Shown: piece after piece, positions 49,783-59,433 of the stretch | How positions within the stretch are numbered: position 1 is the first letter of the stretch | Layout of the letters: each line of letters starts with the position of its first letter | Position numbers and translations under genes: made by a program | The notes under the pieces: model-generated | Told to the model about the DNA's origin: nothing | Database searches by the model: none | Seen by the model: the letters and a program-made list of their open reading frames with translations, nothing else | Assembly: GCA_964510345.1 (NCBI GenBank) | Contig: CAZEBB010000002.1 | Location: forward strand, 1 to 64,000 | Origin: JAAYQA01 sp964510345 | GTDB taxonomy: Bacteria > Bacillota > Clostridia > Tissierellales > Peptoniphilaceae | Direction: 5' to 3' | DNA: 64,000 bases

Positions 49783-51444
49783 CTATGCTTCGATAATCAC
49801 CGGAAGGATCATCGGATTTCTCTTGATCTTTCCGAAAATATAACTTCTCAGCGCATTTCTTACTTGATTTTTTATAGTCGCCCAATCCGTCACCTGATCG
49901 TGTTCGCAGGTATCCAGTAGATCCCTAACCGATTTTCGCATGCCTTCCATCAGGTCTTCCGACTCTTTCACATAGATAAAGCCGCGCGAGATGATGTCCG
50001 GACCGTCGATTTTCTTCGACTTTTTGTTCGCCGACATCACGACGACGATCAGTCCGTCTTCTGACAAGTGCTTGCGGTCGCGAAGTACGACATTGCCGAC
50101 GTCGCCTACACCCAGTCCGTCGACCAGTACATTACCGGCTTCGACCGTCTCGTTGACTTGCATGGAGTCTTCCGTAAATTCAATGACGTCTCCATTAGAC
50201 GCGATATAGATATTCTCTTCCGGCATGCCCATTTGCATCGCCAAATTCGCGTGGATCTTCAGGTGGCGCTGCTCGCCGTGTACGGGAACGAAGTACTTCG
50301 GTCTCGTGAGCGCATGCATGAGCTTGAGTTCCTCTTGGCAGGCGTGACCCGATACGTGTACGTCTGCCATCGCAGAGTACACCACTTTGACATTCATCTC
50401 CATTAAGCGATTGATCACATCGTATACCGTGAGCTCGTTTCCCGGGATCGGCGTCGCTGATATGATGACGGTGTCCGTTTGGTTCAACTGGATCTTGCGG
50501 TGTTCGCCATGAGCCATGCGCGTCAGTGCACTCATCGGCTCCCCTTGCGATCCGGTCGTCAGTACGACGATCTTCTCGGGCGGGTAGTTGCCCATTTGGT
50601 TGACGTCGATGATCGTATCTTTTTTGATCTTCAGATAGCCCAATTGCGTCGCCACGTCGATATTGTTCACCATCGACCGACCGGAGATCACCAGTTTGCG
50701 GTTATAGTATTCGGTCGCCGTAATGACCTGTTGTACGCGGTGCAAGTTGGAGGCAAAGGTCGCCACGATGATCCGCGCCGGCGCTTGATAAAACTGCTTT
50801 TTGAAAGCCTCTCCTACCGTGCGCTCGCTCATCGTATAGCCTTCTCGCTCCACATTGGTAGAGTCGGCAAACAAACACAACACGCCTCTCGTCCCGATCT
50901 CCGCCAGTTTCGGCAGGTCCATATTCACCCCGTCGATCGGCGTGAAGTCGATCTTGAAGTCGCCCGTAAACAGGACCGTGCCTCGTGGGGTATCGATCGC
51001 GATGGATGCGGAGTCCGGCATGCTGTGGCTCGCGCGGATAAAGTCGATCGTGAAGACGCCCAACGAGAATTTGTTGCCCGGCGTCACTTCGACCAATGTC
51101 GGCGATAGGCGATGTTCTTTCAGCTTATTGCCGAGAAGTCCCAGTGTGAGCCTCGTTCCGTAGATCGGCACGCTGATTTTTCTTAAGACATATGGCAGCG
51201 CTCCGATATGGTCTTCGTGGCCGTGAGTCAAAAGAATTCCACGAATCTTGTGTTGGTTCTTCTCTAAATACGAGATATCGGGAATGACGATGTCGATCCC
51301 CGGCATATCGTCATCCGGGAAGGTCATTCCACAGTCGACGACGACGATATCTTCCTTATATTCAATTACCGTTATATTTTTGCCAATTTCGTTCAATCCA
51401 CCCAGTGGGGTGATGCGTAACTTATTTTTCTTTCTACTACTCAA
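49783..51444 (-). CDS. rnj: Ribonuclease J
   Basis: 553 aa. A metallo-beta-lactamase/beta-CASP nuclease: HGHEDHIGAL holds the zinc ligands, ASHSMPDSA and FTGDFKID follow, and beta-CASP and C-terminal domains complete it. It has 5'-3' exonuclease and endonuclease activity in mRNA decay and rRNA processing. The start is TTG at 51444 (LSSRKKNKLR), set by AGGAGG; it overlaps the fur 3' end. The longer frame to 51480 is not supported. Confidence 0.93.
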   Translation of the reverse strand: MSSRKKNKLRITPLGGLNEIGKNITVIEYKEDIVVVDCGMTFPDDDMPGIDIVIPDISYLEKNQHKIRGILLTHGHEDHIGALPYVLRKISVPIYGTRLTLGLLGNKLKEHRLSPTLVEVTPGNKFSLGVFTIDFIRASHSMPDSASIAIDTPRGTVLFTGDFKIDFTPIDGVNMDLPKLAEIGTRGVLCLFADSTNVEREGYTMSERTVGEAFKKQFYQAPARIIVATFASNLHRVQQVITATEYYNRKLVISGRSMVNNIDVATQLGYLKIKKDTIIDVNQMGNYPPEKIVVLTTGSQGEPMSALTRMAHGEHRKIQLNQTDTVIISATPIPGNELTVYDVINRLMEMNVKVVYSAMADVHVSGHACQEELKLMHALTRPKYFVPVHGEQRHLKIHANLAMQMGMPEENIYIASNGDVIEFTEDSMQVNETVEAGNVLVDGLGVGDVGNVVLRDRKHLSEDGLIVVVMSANKKSKKIDGPDIISRGFIYVKESEDLMEGMRKSVRDLLDTCEHDQVTDWATIKNQVRNALRSYIFGKIKRNPMILPVIIEA

Positions 51445-51892
51445 AAGATTCCTCCTGCATTTTCTTCTGGCAGGCCGCACAAATCCCGTGCATTTTCACC
51501 GTGTGATCCGAGATCGTAAAATGGTATTCATCTTCGATGATCTTCTCCAACGTATCCAACAGATCCAAGTGAACTTCCGTGACGGATTCGCATCGCTCAC
51601 AGATTAAGTGGTGATGGTGATGCGATTCTTTTTCGTCGACGATTTCATATCGATACGCTCGCCCGTCAAAGTCCAACTTGTGGACGATGTCAAGCGAATC
51701 GAATATTTGCAATGTGCGGTAGATCGTTGCGATGCCGATATGGCAGCCGTCTGATTTCAGCACATCGTATAATTGCTCGGGGGATAAATGCTCGCCTGCA
51801 TTTTTTTGTAGTGCGAGAAACATCTCGTCTCTTTGCACTGTGTTCTTATAGCCGTTCTTTGCCAGTTTGGCTCTCATTTCCTGTAATTCCAT
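51437..51892 (-). CDS. fur: Fur-family metalloregulator
   Basis: 151 aa. An N-terminal winged helix (residues 1-85, with SPEQLYDVLKSDGCHIGIATIYRTLQIF region) is followed by the HHHHHLICERC metal site and the structural zinc pairs CERC and CAAC. Sequence and neighbours (ruvX, DUF1292, rnj) favour Fur, but PerR and Zur cannot be fully excluded. A matching box lies before sodA at 26571-26585. Confidence 0.88.
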   Translation of the reverse strand: MELQEMRAKLAKNGYKNTVQRDEMFLALQKNAGEHLSPEQLYDVLKSDGCHIGIATIYRTLQIFDSLDIVHKLDFDGRAYRYEIVDEKESHHHHHLICERCESVTEVHLDLLDTLEKIIEDEYHFTISDHTVKMHGICAACQKKMQEESFE

Positions 51893-51901
51893 ACCCGACT
51901 C

Positions 51902-52150
51902 CTACTGAAGCATTTCCTTCTTCAGCTCTTCATAGATTTGAATGGCATCTTCCAATTCATCTTCATCGTCAATGCCTGCGAAATACTGTTGCCCGTTTTC
52001 GTCCATCTCTATACGGAGTATGTACGTGTTGTCCATGTGCCCGCTCTCCGGAAGGAGTACGGCATAATCCTGTTCATCCATACCGAATGTATCCAAAATT
52101 CGAAAGAGTTGTTTATTTCCGCTTTCATCGTATAATTCAATTATGCTCAT
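51902..52150 (-). CDS. DUF1292 protein (YrzB-like)
   Basis: 82 aa, acidic. It starts MSIIELYDESGNKQLFRILDTF and ends in the EDELEDAIQIYEELKKE helix. The family is conserved in Firmicutes between ruvX and fur, as here; no function is known. The start is the ATG at 52150, after AAAGGGAAAG, inside the end of ruvX (14-bp overlap). Confidence 0.85.
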   Translation of the reverse strand: MSIIELYDESGNKQLFRILDTFGMDEQDYAVLLPESGHMDNTYILRIEMDENGQQYFAGIDDEDELEDAIQIYEELKKEMLQ

Positions 52151-52586
52151 GTCTTTCCCTTTCTCGCAATATTGCCCGGTTATCCAAATATCGTTGTAAA
52201 ATGACCTGTGCAGCAATCTCATCGACAATCTCTTTCTTTTTCTTCCAATGCATACCTGACTCGCTCATCATCTGATGGGCTGCCACCGTCGACAGGCGTT
52301 CATCCTGAAAGACGATGGGAATCTCCCACTTTTTCTTCATAAATGAGGCAAACTGTTTCACTTTATTTCCCTGTGGACCGATCGTGTTGTTCATATTTTT
52401 CGGCAATCCTAACACAAAGACGGCGATATCGTACTCTTTTACGATGCCATCCAGCACTTCCAAATCCTGTGTCAGCTTGGTGCGTCGGATGGTCGTGAGC
52501 CCTTGCGCCGTAATGCCCAATGCGTCGCTCACGGCGAGACCGATCGTCTTGTCGCCGATGTCTAAACCCAGTACTCTCTGTGTCAT
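52137..52586 (-). CDS. ruvX: Holliday junction resolvase-like RuvX (YqgF)
   Basis: 149 aa, an RNase H-like fold. It starts with GLDIGDKTIGLAVSD, has VLGLPKNMNN and QDERLSTVAA, and a final Asp in VDEIAAQVIL. The family acts in pre-16S rRNA processing or as a resolvase. The start is the ATG at 52586, after AAAGGTG; it shares a base with the aldo/keto reductase stop (TGATG). Confidence 0.92.
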   Translation of the reverse strand: MTQRVLGLDIGDKTIGLAVSDALGITAQGLTTIRRTKLTQDLEVLDGIVKEYDIAVFVLGLPKNMNNTIGPQGNKVKQFASFMKKKWEIPIVFQDERLSTVAAHQMMSESGMHWKKKKEIVDEIAAQVILQRYLDNRAILRERERHEHN

Positions 52587-53533
52587 CAAATCACCTTTAT
52601 GCAAAATTCCGGACACGAGATCGCACAATACCCGCAGAGGATACAGCGCTCGTTGGGGGTCGCCATACCGTCGATCACGTGGATCGCGTCTTGTCGGCAC
52701 GTCTTTTCACAGGCTCCGCAGCCGATGCAGTGATCCGCCACCAAGAGCCTGCGAGGCTGCCTTCGGAGAGATTCCTCCAGCATTTCATCACGCGCTCCGA
52801 GAGCCAAGGCGATATTGCAGTCGATCTCCGCTTTGGATTGCATGCCGATCGCAACGGAGTGAAAAAAGGGCTTTTCCAATACAAACGATAGGCTCTGTGC
52901 ATAGGTCGGGATCAGATGACCGCCGCCTAATGCCTTCATAGCATAGATACCCTTCCCTCTCTTATGTGCAACGCGAAGCAATGACTCCATCTCGGCTACG
53001 CTGCCGTCTTGGATGCCAATGCCCTTTTCGTTGAAGATCGGGTGAATCACTTCGATCGTGTCTTTGGTGAGTGCCGCTTCTACGCCGGAAATGCGATGCG
53101 TAGACAAACCGATCGCGCGGATCACTCCTTTATTTTTTTGCTCCACAAAATAGTCCAATGCTTCCGCGTGCCCGCGGAGAGTATGAATACTTTCCTGCTC
53201 ATGTAACAAAAACAGGTCGATATAGTCGGTATGTAAGGATTGCAATGCTTCATCCAGTGCGGCGCGCGCCGTGTGGATGTCGTAGGCATAGGACTTAGTC
53301 GTGATGACATAGCGATCTCGGGGGATCGTGCGAAGTGCTTCTCGAATATAAGCGTAGTTCTCGTAATACTGTGCGGTGTCCACAAAATTGATCCCTCGCT
53401 CAAAGCCATAGGCTAAAAGCTCGGCACCTTCTCGGATCGTTAAATTCTTTTGCATGCTCGTCATGGTGAGCGAACCGAAGCAAATCGGTGACACTTGGAT
53501 CTTCGTATCGCCGAGTTCTCGTTGTGGTAACAT
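52586..53533 (-). CDS. Aldo/keto reductase with C-terminal 2x[4Fe-4S] domain
   Basis: 315 aa. The aldo/keto barrel has FVDTAQYYENY (catalytic Tyr region), and the ferredoxin tail has CIGCGACEKTC and CILCGYCAISCP. Iron-sulfur members of this family are common in anaerobes; substrate is unknown. It sits inside the conserved ireB-ruvX block, where it is not usual. The start is the ATG at 53533, after GGAGTC. A terminator lies just upstream. Confidence 0.87.
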   Translation of the reverse strand: MLPQRELGDTKIQVSPICFGSLTMTSMQKNLTIREGAELLAYGFERGINFVDTAQYYENYAYIREALRTIPRDRYVITTKSYAYDIHTARAALDEALQSLHTDYIDLFLLHEQESIHTLRGHAEALDYFVEQKNKGVIRAIGLSTHRISGVEAALTKDTIEVIHPIFNEKGIGIQDGSVAEMESLLRVAHKRGKGIYAMKALGGGHLIPTYAQSLSFVLEKPFFHSVAIGMQSKAEIDCNIALALGARDEMLEESLRRQPRRLLVADHCIGCGACEKTCRQDAIHVIDGMATPNERCILCGYCAISCPEFCIKVI

Positions 53534-53552
53534 GAAAGACTCCAAAATAAAG

Positions 53553-53594
53553 GATGCGCACGACACCGGTTCAGGGCGATCGGTACGCATCCTT
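53553..53594 (-). terminator. Terminator after ireB
   Basis: Minus strand: AAGGATGCG (53586-53594) pairs with CGCATCCTT (53560-53568), then TATTTT. The loop is 17 nt. Confidence 0.7.
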
Positions 53595-53605
53595 AATTCC
53601 TGTTG

Positions 53606-53881
53606 TTATTTATCGTCTGCGATTCCTTTGCTGTCGATATACGTCTTCAGCATTTCCGCCAGCAGGTCGTCTCTTTCGACTTGGCGGACCAGTTTTCTCG
53701 CATCATTGTGACTCGTAATGTAGGTGGGGTCACCGGATAGAATGTACCCGACAATCTGGTTCTCGGGCTCGTATCCTCTTTCCTTCAAGGCATGGTAAGC
53801 GACTCTGATCACCTCGCTGATTACCGGTTGATCTCCCTGGACACTGTCGTATTTCATCGTGTGGTCAAATTGATTTGCCAT
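53606..53881 (-). CDS. ireB: IreB family protein (UPF0297)
   Basis: 91 aa. It matches the family over its length: FDHTMKYDSVQ at the start, VAYHALKERGYEPENQIVGYILSGDPTYIT in the middle (region). In Enterococcus, IreB is a substrate of the Ser/Thr kinase IreK and affects cephalosporin resistance; the Thr in HTMKYD is near the reported site. It follows alaS, as in most Firmicutes. Confidence 0.92.
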   Translation of the reverse strand: MANQFDHTMKYDSVQGDQPVISEVIRVAYHALKERGYEPENQIVGYILSGDPTYITSHNDARKLVRQVERDDLLAEMLKTYIDSKGIADDK

Positions 53882-53916
53882 CAGGTGTTCCCTCCTTACA
53901 CTCTCATGCGTGTGTT

Positions 53917-56556
53917 TTACACGCTCTGTCCTTTGATTATATCATAAACTGACTGTAATGCGAAATCCGTTTTGTCTGCACTCTTGCCGCCGGCTGTCGC
54001 CATGTCGGGACGTCCACCGCCGTTTCCATCGGCCAGCTTCGCCACTTCGCGTACGATATTGCCCGCATGAACTCTCTTTTGGCTGACCAAATCTTTACTC
54101 GCCGCGACGACGAACTGCACTTTATCTGCGTTCTTACCGGCCAGTACGACCACTCCGGTACCCAGTTGGTCGCGCACGCGGTCCGCGAGATCGCGCAATT
54201 GGTCGGTCGACATATCGTCGGCGCTGCCCGTCACAAACGGGATGCCGTTCACTTCCTGCTTGGAGCCTATGATTTGGCCGACGCGGTCCGCATTTTGCGA
54301 GAGCATCAGCTTTTGGATCTCTTTTTGCTTATTGCGGTTATCCTGCAGCACGCCTTCCGTCTTTTCAACGAGATCCTGCGGTTGACTCTTCAGCATCGAC
54401 GCCAAGGTACCCAGGGTTTCCTGTTGCTTTCTGAGAAGCTCGTACACACCGAAACCGGTGATCGCTTCGATTCTGCGAATCCCCGCCGAAACGCTGGACT
54501 CGGACAAGATGTGGAACATTTGGATTTGCGCTGTATTGTCGACGTGCGTTCCACCGCAGAGCTCTTTGGAGAAGTCGCCCATCTCGAGCACGCGTACGAC
54601 ATCTTGATATTTGTCTTCAAAGAGGCCGATCGCGCCGCGGGCGGTGGCTTCATCCAAATTCATCTCCGTCGCCGTCACAGGGAGAGCCTCCGCGATTTTT
54701 TCGTTGACGATCTTCTCGATCGCCTGTAAGTCGTCCGCAGAAATCGCCTCAAAGTGCGTAAAGTCAAAGCGCAGTCGGTGATCGTCGACATACGACCCCG
54801 CTTGCTCGATATGATTGCCGAGCACCATCCGCAGCGCTTTGTGCAACAAGTGCGTCGCCGAGTGATTCTTCTTCGTGGAAGAGCGTCTCGTGGAGTCGAC
54901 GACTAAGGTCGCCTTTTCGCCCTTGGTGAGCGTGCCTTCTGAAACGCGCACGATGTGCAGCACGGCGCCTGAAGGCGTCTTCTTCGTATCGATGACTTCG
55001 GCTTGGCCGTAGTCGGTCCAAAGGAGCCCCTTGTCGCCGACCTGTCCCCCGCCTTCGCCGTAGAACGGCGTGCGGTCTGCGATCACGATGCCTTCGCTGC
55101 CCGCTTCCAGTTCGGACAGTTCGTGCTCGCCTTGGAAGATGTGCACGATGCCGGCTTCTGTTGTGAGATCCTTGTAGCCGAGGAATTCCGTCTTCGGCAA
55201 TTTCATGATCTGCTCATTATGGCCGGATTCCCAACCGATGGATCCTTGCATGCCGTGCGCTTTCGAACGCGCGCGCTGTTCCTGCATCTGCGCTTCAAAC
55301 GCGACTTCATCGATGGTGAAGCCCTTTTCTTCCAGCTCTTCTCTCGTGAGATCCGGCGGGAAGCCGTAAGTGTCATACAATTTGAACGCCGCTTCGCCCG
55401 ACATTTGGGTCACGCCGGCTTTTTGCATTTGGTCCATCTCTTCGTGGAGGATCTCCATGCCCTGGTGAATCGTCTTTTGGAACTTCTCTTCTTCCGCTTC
55501 GATAATGCGGAAGATCAGGTCGCGGCGCTCCACCAGCTCCGGATACGCGTCTTGATACAGGCGAATCACAGCCTCGCAGATCTGCGTCAAAAAGAGGCCT
55601 TTCATGCCCAAAAGCATTCCGTGGCGCAGCGCTCGACGCATCAGGCGTCTCAGCACATAACCGCGGCCCTCGTTGGAAGGCAGTACACCGTCTCCGATGA
55701 GGAATGTCATCGCTTTCGAGTGGTCGCAGAGGACGCGGATCGACACGTCGTCTTTTTCGTGTACTTTATAGGTTTTATTGGTCACGCGCTGAATGGTCTG
55801 CATGAGATCTTGCAGCGCTTCGGTTTCAAAGATATTGTCCGCTTCTTCCGTGACGAGGTTGAGTCGCTCCAGTCCCATTCCGGTATCGATATTGGGTTTC
55901 GGAAGCGGAATGTACGAGCCGTCCGGCTGGCGATCAAATTGCGTAAATACGAGGTTCCATACTTCGATGAAGCGGTCGCCGTCCGCTGCCGGTGAGGTGT
56001 CCCAATCTCCGGCGGAGTACTTTTCGCCGCGGTCCACAAAGATCTCCGAACAGGGGCCACAAGGGCCTAACTCCAGCTCCCAGAAGTTCGTGTCTTTTCC
56101 CATGCGCTCGATGCGCTCAATCGGCAGTCCGCCGACGGTTTGCCAGAGTTCAAAAGCTTCGTCGTCTTCTTCGTAAACAGTCGCCCACAAGAGATTCTTG
56201 TCGATGTGCAACCAGTCCACGAGGAATTCCATCGCCCATGCGATCGCTTCTTTCTTAAAGTAATCCCCAAAAGAGAAGTTGCCGAGCATTTCAAAAAACG
56301 CTGCGTGTCGCTGCGTGCGGCCGACGTTTTCAATGTCTTGCGTGCGAATGCACTTTTGCGATGTCGCCACGCGATCCTTCGCAAATTTCTTTTCACCCGT
56401 AAAGTACTTCTTTAAGGGGGCCATCCCGGCATTGATCAGCAGTAGGCTCTTGTCCTCCTGCGGGATCAGCGGAAACGAGTGCATGACGATATGATCCTTC
56501 TCTTCAAAGAACTTGAGGAACAGATCCCGGAGCTCGTTTAAATTTCTTTTTTCCAT
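53917..56556 (-). CDS. alaS: Alanyl-tRNA synthetase
   Basis: 879 aa, full length. The class II catalytic domain is N-terminal (LRDLFLKFFEEKDH, HAAFFEMLGNFSFGDYFK), the editing domain has HSATHLLHKAL and CGGTHVDN, and a DHHA1-type C-terminal domain ends with GGGGRPDMA-like NGGGRPDMATAGG. It charges tRNA-Ala and clears Ser/Gly errors. No T-box leader is seen; the gene starts 15 bp after the AI-2E family gene, so it lies in an operon. Confidence 0.96.
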   Translation of the reverse strand: MEKRNLNELRDLFLKFFEEKDHIVMHSFPLIPQEDKSLLLINAGMAPLKKYFTGEKKFAKDRVATSQKCIRTQDIENVGRTQRHAAFFEMLGNFSFGDYFKKEAIAWAMEFLVDWLHIDKNLLWATVYEEDDEAFELWQTVGGLPIERIERMGKDTNFWELELGPCGPCSEIFVDRGEKYSAGDWDTSPAADGDRFIEVWNLVFTQFDRQPDGSYIPLPKPNIDTGMGLERLNLVTEEADNIFETEALQDLMQTIQRVTNKTYKVHEKDDVSIRVLCDHSKAMTFLIGDGVLPSNEGRGYVLRRLMRRALRHGMLLGMKGLFLTQICEAVIRLYQDAYPELVERRDLIFRIIEAEEEKFQKTIHQGMEILHEEMDQMQKAGVTQMSGEAAFKLYDTYGFPPDLTREELEEKGFTIDEVAFEAQMQEQRARSKAHGMQGSIGWESGHNEQIMKLPKTEFLGYKDLTTEAGIVHIFQGEHELSELEAGSEGIVIADRTPFYGEGGGQVGDKGLLWTDYGQAEVIDTKKTPSGAVLHIVRVSEGTLTKGEKATLVVDSTRRSSTKKNHSATHLLHKALRMVLGNHIEQAGSYVDDHRLRFDFTHFEAISADDLQAIEKIVNEKIAEALPVTATEMNLDEATARGAIGLFEDKYQDVVRVLEMGDFSKELCGGTHVDNTAQIQMFHILSESSVSAGIRRIEAITGFGVYELLRKQQETLGTLASMLKSQPQDLVEKTEGVLQDNRNKQKEIQKLMLSQNADRVGQIIGSKQEVNGIPFVTGSADDMSTDQLRDLADRVRDQLGTGVVVLAGKNADKVQFVVAASKDLVSQKRVHAGNIVREVAKLADGNGGGRPDMATAGGKSADKTDFALQSVYDIIKGQSV

Positions 56557-56570
56557 AGTATCACCTCTAC

Positions 56571-57752
56571 CTAAGATAACGTGCGCCTGTGCACACTGTT
56601 GCTATAATGCTTCCAAAGAATTCGCACAACGGCGACCACGGGTACCGAGAAAATCATCCCCAATACGCCAAAGAGGCTCCCACCGATGATCAAGCTCATC
56701 AGGATGACGAACGGGTGCAGGCCTGTCGAGTCGCCAAGCAGTTTCGGTCCGAGAAGATTGTTCTCCGCCCATTGAATGAGCACAAAGACGATCGCGATCC
56801 GAATTGCCGCCAGCGGCCCTTGCATGAGCGCTAACAGTACCGCCGGAAGGAAACCCATAAACGGCCCGATATACGGTATGATGTCCGCGATGCCCGTAAT
56901 GATTCCGATGACAACGGCGAATTCGATATTAAAAACGAACAGGCAAATCGTCGTGATGACGCCTACAAACACCGCCATCAACATCCGTCCGCGAACGAAT
57001 TGCGAGAGCGACAAGTCGATGTCTTTCGCAAGCGCCGCCAGCGGTTCTTTCCTGTCCTTCGGGATCAGTTGATTCAGCGTACCGACGAATTTCTCTTTGT
57101 CCTTCAGGAAGTAGTACGTAATGATCGGGAAGATAACGATCCCCACAAATCGAGTGAACAGGCTACCCAAGTATCCGGTCACCGATCCCAAAAAACTGAA
57201 GATGGAGTTTTGGATCCGTCCCAAGCTTTCCATCAGCGTACGGTTGATATTCGCCGTAAGCTCCTGAATGGACAATACGCCTCCTACCTGGCGGTCCGCA
57301 AACGAGAGGACATTGGTAACCGTTTGCGTGACGAGTCCCGGAAGCGCGCGAATAAATTTGGTCGTCTCCTCAATCGTGCGCGGGAGTACGAGTATGAACA
57401 AAAAGGCCAACACTCCGACCGATGCCACATAGAGCAACAGGATCGCAACGTTTCGCTTCAGCCCCTTTTTTTCTAAGTAGTCGACGGCCGGGTTGAGGAT
57501 ATACGCCATGACCGTGGCAAAGATAATCGCAAACAGCAAGCTGCGTATCACGGGATTTCGTTGAAGGATCCATAAAAACCCGATGATCGCGGCGAGCGCA
57601 AGGAGCATTTTGCCGATTTTTTCCTTTTGGAAATGCACGCGTTTTGACGCCGGCACGTGCTGGTTTCCGATGTGGATTAAATAATACACCCCAAAGCCCA
57701 GCAGTATGATGACGACAATGGTCAGTGCATTGAGCAAAATTGTCTGGTTCAT
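56571..57752 (-). CDS. AI-2E transporter family (UPF0118/PerM) membrane protein
   Basis: 393 aa with about eight membrane helices. The conserved GIITGIADIIPYIGPFMGFLPA block lies near residues 280-305. Members export diverse small molecules or ions; AI-2 export is proven only for some. The start is the ATG at 57752, after GAAGGAGA. It lies between the isc genes and alaS, after the isc terminator. Confidence 0.86.
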   Translation of the reverse strand: MNQTILLNALTIVVIILLGFGVYYLIHIGNQHVPASKRVHFQKEKIGKMLLALAAIIGFLWILQRNPVIRSLLFAIIFATVMAYILNPAVDYLEKKGLKRNVAILLLYVASVGVLAFLFILVLPRTIEETTKFIRALPGLVTQTVTNVLSFADRQVGGVLSIQELTANINRTLMESLGRIQNSIFSFLGSVTGYLGSLFTRFVGIVIFPIITYYFLKDKEKFVGTLNQLIPKDRKEPLAALAKDIDLSLSQFVRGRMLMAVFVGVITTICLFVFNIEFAVVIGIITGIADIIPYIGPFMGFLPAVLLALMQGPLAAIRIAIVFVLIQWAENNLLGPKLLGDSTGLHPFVILMSLIIGGSLFGVLGMIFSVPVVAVVRILWKHYSNSVHRRTLS

Positions 57753-57769
57753 TGTCTCTCCTTCGCTAA

Positions 57770-57800
57770 AAAAATGAAAGATAGGCAAAATAGCCTATCT
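57770..57800 (-). terminator. Terminator of the isc operon
   Basis: Minus strand: AGATAGGC (57793-57800) pairs with GCCTATCT (57779-57786), followed by TTCATTTTTTT. Confidence 0.7.
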
Positions 57801-57826
57801 CATTCTATCGGATATAGGTGGATTTA

Positions 57827-58264
57827 TCAATCCTCGTCCACTTCGTGGTCATGCGGATCGTGGTCGGGGTCAAAGTCTTCCAGCCCATCGATTTTTACGC
57901 CGGAGCGGTTTTGATAGTCGAGCAGCGCCGACTTGATCGCCTGCTCCGCCAACACCGAGCAGTGCATTTTCACGGGTGGTAGGCCATCCAGTGCGCTTGC
58001 GACCGCCTTGTTGGTCAGCGCCATGGCCTCTTCGATCGTCTTGCCCTTGATCAGTTCCGTCGCCATCGATGACGAAGCGATCGCGGAGCCGCAACCGAAC
58101 GTGCGGAATTTGACGTCTTTGATCACGCCGTCTTCGATATCCAAATACATTTTCATAATATCCCCGCATTTGGGGTTTCCGACTTCACCGACGCCGCTCG
58201 CGTTTTCGATCTCACCGACATTGCGCGGGTTTCTGAAGTGCTCCATTACTTTTTCCGAATACAT
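57827..58264 (-). CDS. iscU: IscU/NifU-type iron-sulfur scaffold
   Basis: 145 aa. The three cluster Cys are at 33 (PKCGD), 58 (FGCGSA) and 102 (MHCSVLA), with the partner Asp35. It receives sulfur from IscS and assembles [2Fe-2S] clusters. The C-terminus has an unusual Asp/His-rich tail (DFDPDHDPHDHEVDED). The start overlaps the iscS stop by one base. Confidence 0.93.
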   Translation of the reverse strand: MYSEKVMEHFRNPRNVGEIENASGVGEVGNPKCGDIMKMYLDIEDGVIKDVKFRTFGCGSAIASSSMATELIKGKTIEEAMALTNKAVASALDGLPPVKMHCSVLAEQAIKSALLDYQNRSGVKIDGLEDFDPDHDPHDHEVDED

Positions 58265-59433
58265 TATTTCACTCCTTCATAAAGAGGCGACATCATGCGC
58301 AAGCGCTCGACGATATCTTCCAACTTCTCGACAACGTAATCCATCTCTGCAATTGTGTTGCTTTCCGATAAGGTTAAGCGTAGTGAACCATGGGCGATCT
58401 CGTGTTCCAAACCGATCGCCAAGAGGACGTGCGAAGGATCCAACGATCCCGAGGTGCATGCGGACCCGGATGACCCTGCGATGCCTTCCATATCCAAACT
58501 GAGCAGGAGCGCTTCGCCTTCGATATAGCGGAAGCAGACGCTCAAGTTGTTTGCCAATCGCTCGGTCGGGTGACCGTTAAAGCGAATATGCGGGATATTG
58601 TCTTCGATCTTTTTACGAAGATAGTCTCTCATCTCCGCTGTTTTCGCAAGGCGGGATTCGCGGTCCGTATAGGCGATTTCTAACGCTTTTTGCAGCCCTA
58701 CGATATAGGCGACATTTTCCGTGCCGGCGCGTTTGCCGCGTTCTTGGCCGCCGCCGTGCATAAAGGGCTCTAAGCGGTATCCGGTCTTCAGATACAGCAT
58801 GCCGATCCCTTTCGGGCCGTGAATCTTATGAGCGCTGAGCGAGAACGAATCGACGCCCAGTTCTTTCACATCCATCTTTTCATTGCCGATCGCCTGTACC
58901 GCATCCGTATGGAAGAAAATGTCCTTCTCTTTTGCGACGGCGGCCAGCTCTTTGATCGGTTGAATCGTACCGATCTCGTTGTTGGCATACATGATCGACG
59001 CCATGATCGTGTCCGGACGGATCGCATTTCTAAAGTCATCAACCGACACCATGCCGTATTCGTCCACGTCTAAGTAGGTCACCGAGAACCCTTGTTTTTC
59101 CAACCATTCACAGGTGTGTAGTACTGCATGATGCTCGATTTTCGTGGTGATCAGATGCATGCCTTTGGTTTTATTGGCAAGCGCGTAACTCTTGATCGCC
59201 CAGTTGTCCGATTCCGTACCGCAAGACGTAAAGAAAATTTCTTTGGGGCTCGCATTAAACACGTCGGCAATGCTCTTGCGGGCATTTTCGATCGTCGCCT
59301 TTGCACGCGAACCTAATGTATAGACACTCGAAGGATTCCCGTACTCGTCACGTAGATACGGTAACATCACATCCAATACTCTCGGATCGACTTTGGTTGT
59401 TGCCGCATTATCCAAATAAACTAGTCGATTCAT
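58264..59433 (-). CDS. iscS: Cysteine desulfurase
   Basis: 389 aa. The PLP Lys203 lies in SLSAHKIHGPKG, and the catalytic Cys326 in the mobile SSGSACTSGS loop. It takes sulfur from cysteine for Fe-S clusters (and tRNA thiolation) and feeds IscU encoded next. It may also supply selenium for selenocysteine. It overlaps the iscR stop by 4 bp. Confidence 0.95.
   Translation of the reverse strand: MNRLVYLDNAATTKVDPRVLDVMLPYLRDEYGNPSSVYTLGSRAKATIENARKSIADVFNASPKEIFFTSCGTESDNWAIKSYALANKTKGMHLITTKIEHHAVLHTCEWLEKQGFSVTYLDVDEYGMVSVDDFRNAIRPDTIMASIMYANNEIGTIQPIKELAAVAKEKDIFFHTDAVQAIGNEKMDVKELGVDSFSLSAHKIHGPKGIGMLYLKTGYRLEPFMHGGGQERGKRAGTENVAYIVGLQKALEIAYTDRESRLAKTAEMRDYLRKKIEDNIPHIRFNGHPTERLANNLSVCFRYIEGEALLLSLDMEGIAGSSGSACTSGSLDPSHVLLAIGLEHEIAHGSLRLTLSESNTIAEMDYVVEKLEDIVERLRMMSPLYEGVK

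Noticed and set aside
55003..55995. Long open frame (330 codons) on the plus strand opposite alaS
   Set aside because: It is antisense to a complete alanyl-tRNA synthetase, has no ribosome site and shows no recognisable domain. It is a by-product of GC-rich codon use.
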